64,000 nt of DNA from RH-AL1 sp965198715 (GCA_965198715.1 CBDAPV010000002.1:1488001-1552000), one strand, 5' to 3'. Shown: positions 27,928-37,350, counted from the first letter of the stretch. A program made the numbers and translations. The notes: generated by a model not told the origin, from the sequence alone.

Positions 27928-29059
27928 ATGCGCGCCGAAGCCGAAGCGCTTGCCCAGACCATCAAGCAGTCCGTAGGGCTGCTGAGGAGGCATCTTTGAC
28001 GTCGATGCTTCCAGCCGCCGCCTCGCGGAGCTGAACGCCAAGGTCGAGGACCCCAAGCTCTGGGACGATGCCGAGGCCGCCCAGAAGTTGATGCGCGAGC
28101 GCACCGACCTCGAGGAGCGGCTAGGCTCGCTGGCCTCGCTCGACCTTGCCTTGGAGGATGCCGTCACGCTGGTGGAGCTCGGCGAGGACGAGGAGGACGC
28201 CGAGACCGAGAAGGAGGGACTCGTCGGCCTGCGCGCCGTGCTGGCCGAGGCCGAGCGCCGCCAGGTCGAGGCGCTGCTGTCGGGCGAGGTCGACGGCAAC
28301 GACACCTATATCGAGGTGCATTCGGGCGCGGGCGGCACCGAGAGCTGCGATTGGGCGCGCATGCTGTTTCGCATGTACGCGCGCTGGGCGGAGCGCCACA
28401 AGTTCAAGGTCGAGATCGTCGAGGAGACCTCCGGTGACGAGGCGGGCATCAAGTCCGCCACCCTGCTGGTCAAGGGCCACAACGCCCACGGCTGGTCCAA
28501 GGTGGAGAGCGGCGTGCACCGCCTGGTGCGCATCAGCCCTTATGATTCCGCGGCGCGGCGGCACACCAGCTTCGCCTCGGTGTGGGTCTACCCGGTGATC
28601 GACGACAAGGTCGACATCGACGTGAAGGAGTCCGACTGCCGCATCGACACCTACCGATCCTCCGGCGCCGGCGGGCAGCACGTCAACACCACCGATTCCG
28701 CGGTGCGCATCACCCACATCCCCTCGGGCATCGTGGTGGCGTGCCAGAACGAGCGCTCGCAGCACAAGAACCGGGCGACCGCCTGGAACATGCTGCGGGC
28801 CCGGCTCTACGAGGCCGAGATGGCGCGGCGCGAGGCCGAGGCCAGCGCCACCGAGGCCTCCAAGGGCGAGATCGGCTGGGGCCACCAGATCCGCTCCTAC
28901 GTGCTGCAGCCCTACCAGCTGGTGAAAGACCTGCGCACCGGGCACACCTCCGGCACCCCCGACGAGGTGCTCGACGGCGAGCTCGACGACTTCATGGAGG
29001 CGGCGCTGGCGCAGCGGGTCTACGGCGGCGGCCCTGACGCCGTTGACGACGTTGACTAG
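27928..29059 (+). CDS. prfB: Peptide chain release factor 2, expressed through a programmed +1 frameshift
   Basis: RF2 reads UGA and UAA stop codons and releases the peptide via the GGQ loop. The first 23 codons (27928-27996) end 'LLRRHL' followed by in-frame TGA at 27997-27999. The site is AGG-AGG-CAT-CTT-TGA-C: an internal Shine-Dalgarno-like AGGAGG three bases before CTT-TGA-C, exactly the RF2 autoregulatory shift site. Skipping T27997 gives 'DVDASSRRLAELNAKVEDP' and then the full RF2 to 29059 (376 residues in total). 'SSGAGGQHVN' carries the GGQ motif; the discriminator region reads 'SPYDS'. Low RF2 favours the shift, so the protein controls its own synthesis. Confidence 0.96.
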
Positions 29060-29069
29060 GGAGCGGGCC

Positions 29070-29963
29070 ATGGTCGAGGCGCCACCGTCCGAAATCCGGC
29101 GCCCCGTTCGCCGCCCGAGGGAGCCGGCCTTCAACGTGCCGGCGGTGGTCGTCACCGTCTGCGCGGTGCTGCTCGCCATCCACGGCCTGCGTCTTCTGGT
29201 GAGCAACGAGACCGACAACGCGATCGTCGCACAGCTCGGCTTCATTCCGGCGCGGCTCACGCTGGCCTTGTTCCCGAAGTCGGTGGCCCTGGTCGACAGC
29301 TACCAGGCCATCGTCGCGCACAATCCGGCTTTCGCCCAGCAGATCGGCTTTCTCCTGGGCGACGGCCAGTCCAAGCCCTGGACGCTGCTCACCTATGCCT
29401 TGCTGCACGCGAGCTGGGCGCACGTCGGCTTCAACTGCGTCTGGCTCGTCGCCTTCGGCTCGGCCGTGGCGCGGCGGTTCTCGACATTGAGCTTCCTGCT
29501 GCTGCTCTGCCTCGCGGCGGTGGCCGGCGCTTTGACGCAATGGCTCGCCAATTACGCCAATTTCCAGCTCGTGATCGGTGCCTCGGCCGGCGTCTCCGGC
29601 GCGATGGGAGCGGCCGTGCGCTTCGTGTTCCGGCCCAACGAGGAGCCGCAGCAGATCTTTGATCGCCGCACCATGAACAAGGCCTATTGCCTGCCGGCGC
29701 TGAGCCTGCGCGAGACCTTCGCCAACCGCACCGCGCTGATCTTCGTCGTGTTCTGGTTCGGGACGGATGTCCTCTTCGGGCTGTTCCCTTCACTGTCGGG
29801 CATCAGCGACCAGCCGGTGGCCTGGCAGGCGCATATCGGCGGCTTCCTCGTCGGACTGCTCGCCTTCCCGCTGTTCGACCGGCGGCGTCCCGAGCCCGCG
29901 GAGCCGATCGAGCGGGAGGACAGCGCCGATCTCGGCGCCGCCGCCCTGCCCCCCGACACCTGA
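29070..29963 (+). CDS. Rhomboid-family intramembrane serine protease
   Basis: The 297-residue protein has about seven membrane helices. The catalytic Ser lies in 'VIGASAGVSGAMGA' (GxSG-type) and the partner His in 'AWQAHIGGFLVGLLAF'; the 'HASWAHVGFNCVWLVAFG' block (H-x-x-x-H-x-x-x-N-type) is the conserved helix 2. Rhomboids cleave helices within the membrane; substrates are unknown here. It begins 10 bases after prfB in the same direction, so they may share a transcript. Confidence 0.92.
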   Translation: MVEAPPSEIRRPVRRPREPAFNVPAVVVTVCAVLLAIHGLRLLVSNETDNAIVAQLGFIPARLTLALFPKSVALVDSYQAIVAHNPAFAQQIGFLLGDGQSKPWTLLTYALLHASWAHVGFNCVWLVAFGSAVARRFSTLSFLLLLCLAAVAGALTQWLANYANFQLVIGASAGVSGAMGAAVRFVFRPNEEPQQIFDRRTMNKAYCLPALSLRETFANRTALIFVVFWFGTDVLFGLFPSLSGISDQPVAWQAHIGGFLVGLLAFPLFDRRRPEPAEPIEREDSADLGAAALPPDT

Positions 29964-29992
29964 GCGGCACGCGGCGTGCTCGCCGGACGCTC

Positions 29993-30979
29993 ATGACGGT
30001 GTTCTGCGAAATTGCCGGCGCGACCAAGACCTTCCCCGGCGGGATCCGGGCGATCGACGACGTCTCTCTCACCATCGAGCCGGGCGAGTTCTTCACCCTT
30101 CTCGGCCCCTCGGGCTGCGGCAAGACCACGGTGCTCCGGCTCCTCGCCGGCTTTGAGCATCCCGACAGCGGCGACGTGCGCCTCGACGGCCGCTGCGTGC
30201 TCGGCGAGCCGCCCAATCGCCGCCCGGTCAACATCCTGTTCCAATCCTACGCCCTGTTCCCGCACATGAGCGTCGCCGCCAACGTCGGCTTCGGCCTGGA
30301 GAGCCGCGGCATTCGGGGCGCCGCCGTCCGCGAGCGGGTCGCCGCCATGCTGCGGCTGGTGCGGCTGGAGGCGATGGCCGCGCGCCGGCCGGCGCAGCTC
30401 TCCGGCGGCCAGCAGCAGCGCGTGGCGCTGGCTCGAGCGCTGGCCCCGGCGCCGCTCCTGGTGCTGCTCGACGAACCGATGTCGGCGCTGGACCCGAAGC
30501 TGCGGCGCGAGATGCAGGGCGAGCTGAAGCGCATCCAGCGCGAGACCGGCATCGCTTTCCTGCTGGTCACGCACGACCAGGAGGAGGCGCTCTCGATGTC
30601 CGACCGGATCGCGGTGATGGAGGGCGGCCGCATCCGTCAGGTCGGTCCACCGGCCGACATCCACGCCAAGCCGTCTTGCCGCTTCGTCGCCGAATTCATG
30701 GGGGCCAACGTGTTGCCCGGTCGGCTCGCCGGGGTGAACGCCGCATACGCCGCGATCCGGCCCGAGCGGGTCGAATTGGTCCGCGCGCCCGAGGACGGCA
30801 CCCGGCCCGGCCGTGTCGAGACGCTCACCTTCCTCGGCGCGCGGACCGCCTGCGCCGTGGCACTCGAGGGCGGCGCCCGCCTCGTCGCCGAGCGCGACGA
30901 CCTGCCCGCCGGCCTCGCGGTCGGCGAGTCCGTGGCGTGCCGGCTGCCGCGCGACGCTCTCGTGCCGCTGGAGGACTGA
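29993..30979 (+). CDS. ABC transporter ATP-binding protein, spermidine/putrescine type (PotA-like)
   Basis: The 328-residue ATPase has Walker A 'GPSGCGKTT', the Q-loop 'NILFQSYALFPHMSV', the signature 'LSGGQQQRVALARAL', Walker B 'LLVLLDEPMSALD' and the H-loop 'LVTHDQEEAL', followed by a TOBE-type regulatory domain (about 240-328). It energises import together with the two permeases that follow with 1-base and overlapping spacing. PotA-like family membership is by sequence pattern; the substrate could be a polyamine or a related organic cation. Confidence 0.92.
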   Translation: MTVFCEIAGATKTFPGGIRAIDDVSLTIEPGEFFTLLGPSGCGKTTVLRLLAGFEHPDSGDVRLDGRCVLGEPPNRRPVNILFQSYALFPHMSVAANVGFGLESRGIRGAAVRERVAAMLRLVRLEAMAARRPAQLSGGQQQRVALARALAPAPLLVLLDEPMSALDPKLRREMQGELKRIQRETGIAFLLVTHDQEEALSMSDRIAVMEGGRIRQVGPPADIHAKPSCRFVAEFMGANVLPGRLAGVNAAYAAIRPERVELVRAPEDGTRPGRVETLTFLGARTACAVALEGGARLVAERDDLPAGLAVGESVACRLPRDALVPLED

Positions 30980-30980
30980 C

Positions 30981-31853
30981 GTGGGCCGCCGCCCCGCCTG
31001 GCTCGCCGCTCCGGCCCTGATCACCATCGTGGCGCTGATGCTGCTGCCGATGCTGGTTGCGTTCGGCTACTCGCTGATGACGCCCTCGCCATACGGCGGC
31101 GTGACCGCGCCGGTGACGCTCGCCTCCTACGTCAGGCTGGCCTGGGACCGCGACCTCGACGACAAGCTGGTGCTCGATCCGATCTACGCCTGGATCCTGG
31201 TGCGCTCGCTGGTGCAGGCGGGGCTGACGACCCTGCTGTGCGTCGCCGCCGGCCTGCCGCTCGCCTGGTGGATGGCGACGCGACCACCGCGAGCCAGGCG
31301 CTGGCTCCTGCTCGCCGTCACGGTGCCGTTCTGGACCAACCTGCTGATCCGCACCTACTGCTGGGTGCTGATCCTGCGCGACAACGGGCTGCTCAACCAG
31401 GCGCTGCAGGGCCTCGGCCTGACGCGGGCGCCGGTGACGTTCCTCTATTCCGACGGCGCGGTGCTGCTCGGCCTCGTCTACGCCAACCTGCCCTTCATGG
31501 TGCTGCCGATCTATGCCGCGCTGGAGAAGGTCGATCCCCGCCTCATCGAGGCGGCGCACGACCTTTACGCCGGCCGCTGGCGCATTCTCACCTGCCTGGT
31601 CTGGCCGCTGGCGCGGCCCGGGCTGGCGGCGGGCACGCTGCTCGTTTTCGTGCCGGCGCTGGGTTCGTTCCTGGCGCCCGACATACTTGGCGGCAACCGC
31701 GAGCTGATGCTCGGACCGCTGATCCAGCAGCAGTTCTCGACGGCGCGTGACTGGGCCTTCGGCTCGGCGCTTTCGGTGGTGCTGATGATCCTCGTGCTGG
31801 TCGGGCTCGCGCTCGGTGCGCGGCGCCGCTCGCCGCTCGAGGTCGGCCGGTGA
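30981..31853 (+). CDS. ABC transporter permease, spermidine/putrescine type (PotB-like)
   Basis: The 290-residue inner-membrane permease has six hydrophobic segments. The cytoplasmic EAA loop reads 'IEAAHDLYAGRWRILTCLVWPLARPG', which contacts the ATPase. It starts with GTG one base after the ATPase stop and ends by overlapping the next permease start (GTGA). Length and pattern fit the first permease of polyamine importers. Confidence 0.9.
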   Translation: MGRRPAWLAAPALITIVALMLLPMLVAFGYSLMTPSPYGGVTAPVTLASYVRLAWDRDLDDKLVLDPIYAWILVRSLVQAGLTTLLCVAAGLPLAWWMATRPPRARRWLLLAVTVPFWTNLLIRTYCWVLILRDNGLLNQALQGLGLTRAPVTFLYSDGAVLLGLVYANLPFMVLPIYAALEKVDPRLIEAAHDLYAGRWRILTCLVWPLARPGLAAGTLLVFVPALGSFLAPDILGGNRELMLGPLIQQQFSTARDWAFGSALSVVLMILVLVGLALGARRRSPLEVGR

Positions 31854-32653
31854 GGCGCGGCTTCGACTGGCGCCGGATGCCGGGCATGCGCCTCGCCGGA
31901 CTCGCCGCGCTCGCCTTCCTCTATGGGCCGCTGTTGCTGCTGGTGATCTTGAGCTTCAACGCCAACCGCGTCGCGCTGATCTGGGGCGGCTTCAGCCCGA
32001 AATGGTTTGCCGTGGCGCTCGGCAACGAGGACCTGCGACGCACGGCAGCGAACAGCCTCGTCGTGGCAGGCATCGCGACCCTGACCTCCACGCTGCTGGC
32101 CCTGCCCGCGGCACTGGCGCTGGAGCGCGGCGGTGTCCTGCGCGGGCGCGCCGTGGGCGAGGCCCTGATCGCCCTGCCCCTCGTGGCGCCGGAGATCCTC
32201 ACCGCGGTGGCGACCCTCGTGCTCTTCGAGGCTGTCGGCCTCCACGCAGGTCTCGGCAACGTGGTGCTCGCGCACATCGTCTTCTGCATACCCTTCGCGC
32301 TGCTGCCGATGCGGGCGCGCCTGCGCGGCCTCGGACCCGACCTCGAGGACGCCGCCCGCGATCTCTACGCCGGGCCGTGGCGGACGTTTCGCCTGGTGAC
32401 GCTGCCGCTCCTCGCGCCGGCTGTGATCGCCGGGGCGACGCTGGCCTTCGTCGTCTCGCTCGACGATTTCCTGATCACGCTGATGGTGGCGCCGGCCGGG
32501 GCCACCACGCTCCCGGTCTACCTCTACGGGATGCTGCGCCTCGGCGTTACGCCGGAAGCGAACGCGGCGGCGACCTTGCTGCTGCTGGTGTCGGTGGCGG
32601 CGGTGGTGATGGCGCAGCTTCTCGCTGGAAGGCTGAGGACGGGCGAGAGGTAG
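31850..32653 (+). CDS. ABC transporter permease, spermidine/putrescine type (PotC-like)
   Basis: The 267-residue inner-membrane permease has six helices and the EAA loop 'LEDAARDLYAGPWRTFRLVTLPLLAPA'. 'FVVSLDDFLITLMVAPAGATTLPVYLYGMLR' is a PotC-specific block. The GTG start overlaps the stop of the upstream permease by four bases, so translation is coupled. No PotD-like binding-protein gene lies in this operon or nearby, so the system is incomplete here. Confidence 0.9.
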   Translation: MRRGFDWRRMPGMRLAGLAALAFLYGPLLLLVILSFNANRVALIWGGFSPKWFAVALGNEDLRRTAANSLVVAGIATLTSTLLALPAALALERGGVLRGRAVGEALIALPLVAPEILTAVATLVLFEAVGLHAGLGNVVLAHIVFCIPFALLPMRARLRGLGPDLEDAARDLYAGPWRTFRLVTLPLLAPAVIAGATLAFVVSLDDFLITLMVAPAGATTLPVYLYGMLRLGVTPEANAAATLLLLVSVAAVVMAQLLAGRLRTGER

Positions 32654-32712
32654 GCCAGTCCGAGCATCTCGCGTCCTGTCGCGCGCCTTTGGTGAAGTGC
32701 TATGATCGTCTC

Positions 32713-33278
32713 ATGAACGTCCTCGTCACCCCTGGCGGCCACCGTGCCTTCACCATCGCCGACATGGAGCGGATGGTGGAGGCCGGCATTCTCGATCCGG
32801 ACGAGCGCATCGAACTGGTCGGAGGAGAACTCGTCCCGATGTCCGCCAAGGGGTCGCGCCACGAGTCGATCAAGACGGCCATCGTCCTTCGCTGGGGACG
32901 TCTCTGCCCCAATGGCTTCGGTTTCTCGCCGGAGCCGGCCTCCGGCTCGATCCCTACAATGATCCCGAACCCGATTTCATCATCTTCGCGCGCACCAAGC
33001 GCCTCGCCGCCATCCGCGGCCCGGATGTCACCCTCGCAGTGGAAGTCGCCGATTCATCGCTCGACTACGATCTTCGGCGCAAACCGCTGGTCTACGCCGC
33101 CTTCGGCGTCCGCGAACTCTGGGTGATCGACGCCGCCCGCCGGCGCATCCATCGCCATGCCGACGTCGGGCCGCAGGGCTACGTCGACATCCGCGAGTGT
33201 GGACCTGACGAGCGCCTCACGCCGCGCCATACCCCTGATGCTTTCGCCTTCGCGCTCGACGACCTGGAAGACCTGTGA
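32713..33278 (+). pseudogene. Uma2-family (DUF820) nuclease-fold protein, frameshifted
   Basis: The N-terminal part (32713 to about 32940) reads 'FTIADMERMVEAGILDPDERIELVGGELVPMSAKGSRHE', typical of Uma2 endonuclease-like proteins. It then loses frame. The remainder is in another frame and reads 'YNDPEPDFIIFARTKRLA', 'VTLAVEVADSSLDYDLRRK' (the Glu-Val-x-x-Ser-Ser core) and 'FGVRELWVIDAARRRIHRH' to TGA at 33278. Joining the two halves would give a full-length protein of about 188 residues, so a single small insertion or deletion near 32935-32945 breaks the gene. This could also be a sequencing error. Confidence 0.8.
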
Positions 33279-33393
33279 GCTCAGGCAAAGGTCCTAGCGC
33301 GACAAGGCCGGTGGTTGAATCTCGTGCATCGGGCGTCATGCACGATGCGACGTTGAAGGTGTTTGACGCGTGCCTGACGCCCGCTCGTCGGTC

Positions 33394-34433
33394 TCACGCG
33401 CGCTCGCTATCGAGCATTTTCATCAACGGTTCGGCATAGCGGGTACCAGCCACGGCACTGGGCGGCACCGCCTGCTCGATACGCGCCAGTTCGGCGTTGG
33501 TCAACTCGATCGCCAGCGCGCCCAACGTCTCATCAAGCTGCGCGTGGGTGCGCGCGCCGACGATCGGCACGATGGTGAGATCCTGGGCCAACACCCAGGC
33601 CGTGACGAGTTGCGCCATCGTCACGCCCTTCTCCCGCGCGATGGGGCGGAGGCGTCCACCAGCGCCTGGTTGCGCTGGAAGTTGCCCTCGCGGAACCAAG
33701 GCAGGTGGCTGCGGGCGTCATGCTTCGAGGCGGGTTTGGCATGGCCGCTGAGCAGACCATGTGCGAGCACGCCATAGGCTGTGATGCCGATGCCGAGTTC
33801 CTTCAGCATGGGGAAGATGTGGCGTTCGGGATGCCGCGCCATCAGCGAGTACTCGATCTGCAGGTCGCAGATCGGATGTACGGCATGCGCCCGCCGGATC
33901 GTGTCTGCGCCGAGTTCGGACAGCCCGACGTGCCGGACGTATCCCTTTTGCACCAGCTCCGCGATCGCGCCGACCGTCTCCTCGATCGGCACTTGTGGGT
34001 CGAGCCGCGCCGGCCGGTAGATATCGACATGGTCGACACCCAGGCGCACCAGCGTATAGGTCAGGAAGTTCTTCACCGCCGCCGGTCGGGCGTCCAGGCC
34101 CACGAAAGCGCCGTCCGGCGAACGCAGGCCGCCGAACTTGACCGAGAGCACGACCTTATCGCGGCGGCCCCGGATGGCCTTGCCGATCAGCATCTCGTTT
34201 TGACCGCCTCCGTAGAAGTCGGCCGTGTCGATCACATTGATCCCGCGCTCGATTGCCTCATGGATCGTGGCTATGCTGTCGGCGTCCTCGACCGCTTGGC
34301 CCACCGGCCTCGACAGGCCCGCGCAGCCCAAGCCCAAGGGGAAAACCGTCGGTCCTGACGAACCGAGTGTCCTGCAAGCGAATGTTTTAGAAGCCGGTGT
34401 TTTGGAAACGGAATTCGTGGACCCGATGCTCAT
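33394..34433 (-). pseudogene. Aldo/keto reductase, frameshifted
   Basis: Residues encoded from 34433 down to about 33665 read as the N-terminal three quarters of an Aldo_ket_red protein ('LGLGCAGLSRPVGQAVEDADS', 'INVIDTADFYGGGQNE', 'YSLMARHPERHIFPMLKELGIGI') and end in 'WFREGNFQRNQALVDA'. The continuation 'LRPIAREKGVTMAQLVTAWVLAQ' to the C-terminus is in a different frame (ending at 33394). One indel near 33645-33665 would restore a protein of about 345 residues. The gene is divergent from a TetR regulator that probably controls it. An assembly error is possible. Confidence 0.82.
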
Positions 34434-34454
34434 GGATCGCCCCTTGCCCTTTTA

Positions 34455-34480
34455 TCTTACAGAATTGGTAGATTGTAAGA
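34455..34480. promoter_or_regulatory. Probable TetR operator between the reductase and its regulator
   Basis: TCTTACA (34455-34461) and TGTAAGA (34474-34480) form a perfect 7-bp inverted repeat with a 12-bp spacer in the 74-bp divergent promoter region. Its size, AT-rich half-sites and position fit a TetR-family operator controlling both genes. Confidence 0.7.
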
Positions 34481-34507
34481 AAATCCGGGTCAAGGTCGCT
34501 CGTTGAG

Positions 34508-35101
34508 ATGCCGCGCACGGGTCTCACCGCGGAGAAGATCAGGGACAAGGCGATCGACGCCGCCCTGGACCGTATGCGCGAGCACGGATTCGAGAAGGTG
34601 CGGCTCAGCGACGTGGCGCGGGCGCTCGACATCAGCCATGCCGCACTCTACGCGCACTTCGCCAACAAGGCCGCCTTGCTGGACGCGGTTACCGAGCGAT
34701 GGCTCAACGAGACCGATGCCCGGTTGCAAGCACTCTGCCTTATCGATGACGAGCCGTTGCGCAAGATCCGCGCGTGGTTCGTCATGTCCTATCGGCTGAA
34801 GCGGGCGAGGGTCTCGCAAGACCCCGAACTCTACCGGGCGTTCGACGTCGCGGCGGCGCTGAAGAAGCCGTATGTCGCTGCCCACCTCGCGACGGCCAAC
34901 CGTCAGCTTGTCGAGCTGGTCGAAGAGGCTGCGGCCGCGCTCGGCGGCGCCTCGCCGCAAGAGCACGCCACGATCCTCTTCGAGGCGATGACCGCCTTTC
35001 ACCATCCCACATTGATGTCCGAGCATGCCGGGGAGGATCGTGAGCCGCTCCTCGAACGCGTGCTGGACGCCGTGCTGATCGGAATGAGTGTGCGCGGATA
35101 A
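34508..35101 (+). CDS. TetR/AcrR-family transcriptional regulator
   Basis: The 197-residue protein has an N-terminal helix-turn-helix: 'IRDKAIDAALDRMREHGFEKVRLSDVARALDISHAALYAHFANKAALLDAV', the standard TetR_N fold (about 9-60). The C-terminal ligand-binding part is helical and ends 'RVLDAVLIGM'. The divergent position next to the frameshifted aldo/keto reductase and the palindrome between them suggest autoregulation and repression of the reductase, released by an unknown small molecule. Confidence 0.92.
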   Translation: MPRTGLTAEKIRDKAIDAALDRMREHGFEKVRLSDVARALDISHAALYAHFANKAALLDAVTERWLNETDARLQALCLIDDEPLRKIRAWFVMSYRLKRARVSQDPELYRAFDVAAALKKPYVAAHLATANRQLVELVEEAAAALGGASPQEHATILFEAMTAFHHPTLMSEHAGEDREPLLERVLDAVLIGMSVRG

Positions 35102-35209
35102 TCCATGACAGCCTCACGCTGACCAAGGCCTTCGAGAGTGTCGTAGATCATGGCCTCACCCCAAGCGATGGCGAAGGCGTCGCCAGCGGCATCAGGCGAC
35201 GCGCGTGGC

Positions 35210-36139
35210 TCACGCCCCCATCAGAGTGCCGACATGCGCCGCCACCGACTTAGAGAGGCCTTCGAGGTCGTAGCCACCCTCGAGAATGGAGACGAGCCTG
35301 CCGCCGGCGTGGCGCCGGGCCAGATCCATGAGCCGCTCGGTCGCCCAGACGTAATCGTCCTCGACGAGCTCGACCGAGCCGAGCGGGTCGCGCCAATGCG
35401 CGTCGAAGCCGGCGGAGACGATGACGAGATCGGGCGCGAAACGGTCGACCCGGCCGAGGATCTTGCCCATGGCCTCGCGGAATGCCTCGCCGTCGTCGCC
35501 GGCGCGCAGCGGCGCGTTGACGATCTGGTCGTGCTCGCCGCGCTCGTTCACCGCGCCGGTGCCGGGGAACAGCGGCATCTGGTGGGTCGAACCGTACATC
35601 ACGGTCGGGTCGGCCCAGAAGATCGCCTGCGTGCCGTTGCCGTGGTGGACGTCGAAGTCGACGATCGCCACGCGGGCGGCGCTGTGGATCGCCTGCGCGT
35701 GGCGCGCGGCGATGGCGGCGAAGTTGAACATGCAAAAGCCCATCGGCGTCTGCAGCTCGGCGTGGTGGCCGGGCGGTCGTACCGAGAGGAAGGCGTTGGG
35801 ATGGCGCCGCGTCATGACCGCGTCAACCGCGGCGGTGGCGCCGCCGGCAGCATGCATGAGCGTCGACCAGGTCTTGGCGCTGAGCACGGTGTCGCCGTGG
35901 TCGATCGCGACCCTGCCCTCCTGAGGCACCGCCTCCTCGATCGCCGCGACGTAGGCGGCGGGGTGGACGCGGGCGACGGCCATCGCCTCGCCCCAAGGCG
36001 CCTCCTCGCGCGTCAGGCTGTCGAAGCGAGGATCGTCCAGAGCGGCGTCAATCGCGCGAATGCGATCGGCGCGTTCGGGATGGTGCGGCCCGGTGTCGTG
36101 ATCGAGGCTCGAGGGATGGCGGATGAGGAGCGTGCTCAA
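35210..36139 (-). CDS. Histone-deacetylase-family (HDAC/AcuC/APAH-type) amidohydrolase
   Basis: The 309-residue zinc enzyme has 'HHPERADRIRAID', the catalytic His pair in 'SVRPPGHHAE', the metal ligands in 'VDFDVHHGNGTQ' and 'VSAGFDAHWRDPLG', and a C-terminal 'SILEGGYD'. Bacterial members deacetylate acetylated polyamines, lysines or acetoin-related compounds; the substrate is open. It lies a few kilobases from a polyamine-type ABC transporter, which would fit an acetylpolyamine amidohydrolase, but they are not in one operon. Confidence 0.93.
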   Translation of the reverse strand: MSTLLIRHPSSLDHDTGPHHPERADRIRAIDAALDDPRFDSLTREEAPWGEAMAVARVHPAAYVAAIEEAVPQEGRVAIDHGDTVLSAKTWSTLMHAAGGATAAVDAVMTRRHPNAFLSVRPPGHHAELQTPMGFCMFNFAAIAARHAQAIHSAARVAIVDFDVHHGNGTQAIFWADPTVMYGSTHQMPLFPGTGAVNERGEHDQIVNAPLRAGDDGEAFREAMGKILGRVDRFAPDLVIVSAGFDAHWRDPLGSVELVEDDYVWATERLMDLARRHAGGRLVSILEGGYDLEGLSKSVAAHVGTLMGA

Positions 36140-36331
36140 GGGTCTGTCTCGCGCGAGACCGCAGCGTTAGCGCGAGAAGGGCGTATGGGCGAGAAGGTTT
36201 CGGGGGCCGCTTCATGAGCGAGGGACTATTGACCAAACGTCAGGGCGCCGGCCTTTCGGAAATCATTTGGCAACGAGAGCTCACCTAACGTCGCAACGCC
36301 CGTACCGGGCGCCTCCAAGAGGGTGCGGATC

Positions 36332-36568
36332 ATGAACGACAGCGACGTCGATGCCCCCGGACACGATCCCTACACCGAGGCGCTGAACGCCAGCCGCCTG
36401 CGCAAACGCATCGTGGCGGTCACCAGTCGAGCCCCGAAACCGGTGCCGGTCCAGTGCGCCGACGGCTCGGTCATGCTGCGGGGGCGCCGCCGCGTCGATC
36501 GCAGCCAGGATGCGGCAGACCGCCGTTCAGGCGACCGCCGCCGCGGGCGACCGGAGGCCACCGTCTAA
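36332..36568 (+). CDS. Small Arg-rich protein of unknown function
   Basis: The 78-residue product has an acidic N-terminus and a strongly basic C-terminal half ('RGRRRVDRSQDAADRRSGDRRRGR'). There is no recognisable domain. Codon usage resembles neighbours and an AGAGGGTG purine-rich stretch lies about 8 bases upstream of the ATG. It could be real, but short Arg-rich frames arise easily in GC-rich DNA. Confidence 0.45.
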   Translation: MNDSDVDAPGHDPYTEALNASRLRKRIVAVTSRAPKPVPVQCADGSVMLRGRRRVDRSQDAADRRSGDRRRGRPEATV

Positions 36569-36678
36569 ACAGGCCGGCGAGAAGCGCTCAACGAGACGGT
36601 TCACATGTCTCGTTACCGTCATCGAACAGATGCACGCCCCATAGGGCGATGACGGCCTCCTTCGCCCCTTTCCGCCGC

Positions 36679-37350
36679 TCAAACCGAGCAGGCTGACGCC
36701 GCGCTGACGCGATTGCGCACGCCGAGCGCCTTATAGATCGCGTTGGTGTGAACCTTCACGGTGCTTTCCGTGAGCGACAGCTCGCGAGCGATCTCCTTGT
36801 TCGACTTGCCCGTGCGGATCAGGCGGAGCACGTCCATCTGCCGCGACGTCAGCGCCGGATGAGGCTGCAGGCGCTCGGCCGCCGCCTGACGCGCGCCTTG
36901 GCCGATGCTGGACACGTCGGTGACGGACCAAGGCAGGTACACCTGGTCGTGGAGCACCATGTCCAGGGCCGCTGCCATTTTCGCGCGCGCCAGGGTCTTC
37001 GGAATGTAACCGTGAACTCCGGCGGCCACGGCGTCGAGCATGTCCTGCCGCTTCTCGGAGGCCGTGACGATCACCAGGCGGAGGTCGGGATAGAGCCTCC
37101 GGATGGTCAGAATTTCCACGAGCCCGTGCATGCCGGGCATACCGAGGTCGAAGGTGGCGAGGGCGAGATCGGGCCGATCCTCGAGGCACCTGAAGGCGTC
37201 GTCGTGATCGGCCGCCTCGATGACCTCTTGGAAGCCGCAATCACGCAGGATGCCAGCGAGTGCCGTCCTGAAGATCTCGTGATCCTCCGCAACGAGCGCG
37301 ACGCGCGGGGCCTGCGCCGTCGGGGCGAGCGAGTGAGCCATGACCCTCAT
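36679..37350 (-). CDS. NarL/FixJ-type response regulator (receiver + LuxR HTH)
   Basis: The 223-residue regulator has a receiver domain (about 15-130) with acidic pocket 'VAEDHE', phosphoacceptor Asp about 68 in 'LATFDLGMPG' and Lys in 'YIPKTLA', then a LuxR-type HTH (about 160-220) with 'LTSRQMDVLRLIRTGKSNKEIARELSLTESTVKVHTNAIYKALGVRNR'. The start at 37350 overlaps the stop of the upstream Hpt-like gene by 4 bases (ATGA), so the two are translationally coupled; an alternative ATG is at 37338. It should act as a phosphorylation-controlled DNA-binding activator or repressor. Confidence 0.92.
   Translation of the reverse strand: MRVMAHSLAPTAQAPRVALVAEDHEIFRTALAGILRDCGFQEVIEAADHDDAFRCLEDRPDLALATFDLGMPGMHGLVEILTIRRLYPDLRLVIVTASEKRQDMLDAVAAGVHGYIPKTLARAKMAAALDMVLHDQVYLPWSVTDVSSIGQGARQAAAERLQPHPALTSRQMDVLRLIRTGKSNKEIARELSLTESTVKVHTNAIYKALGVRNRVSAASACSV

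Noticed and set aside
28088..29059. prfB as a gene starting at the internal ATG 28088
   Set aside because: This would remove the conserved RF2 N-terminus, which is present upstream through the frameshift site.
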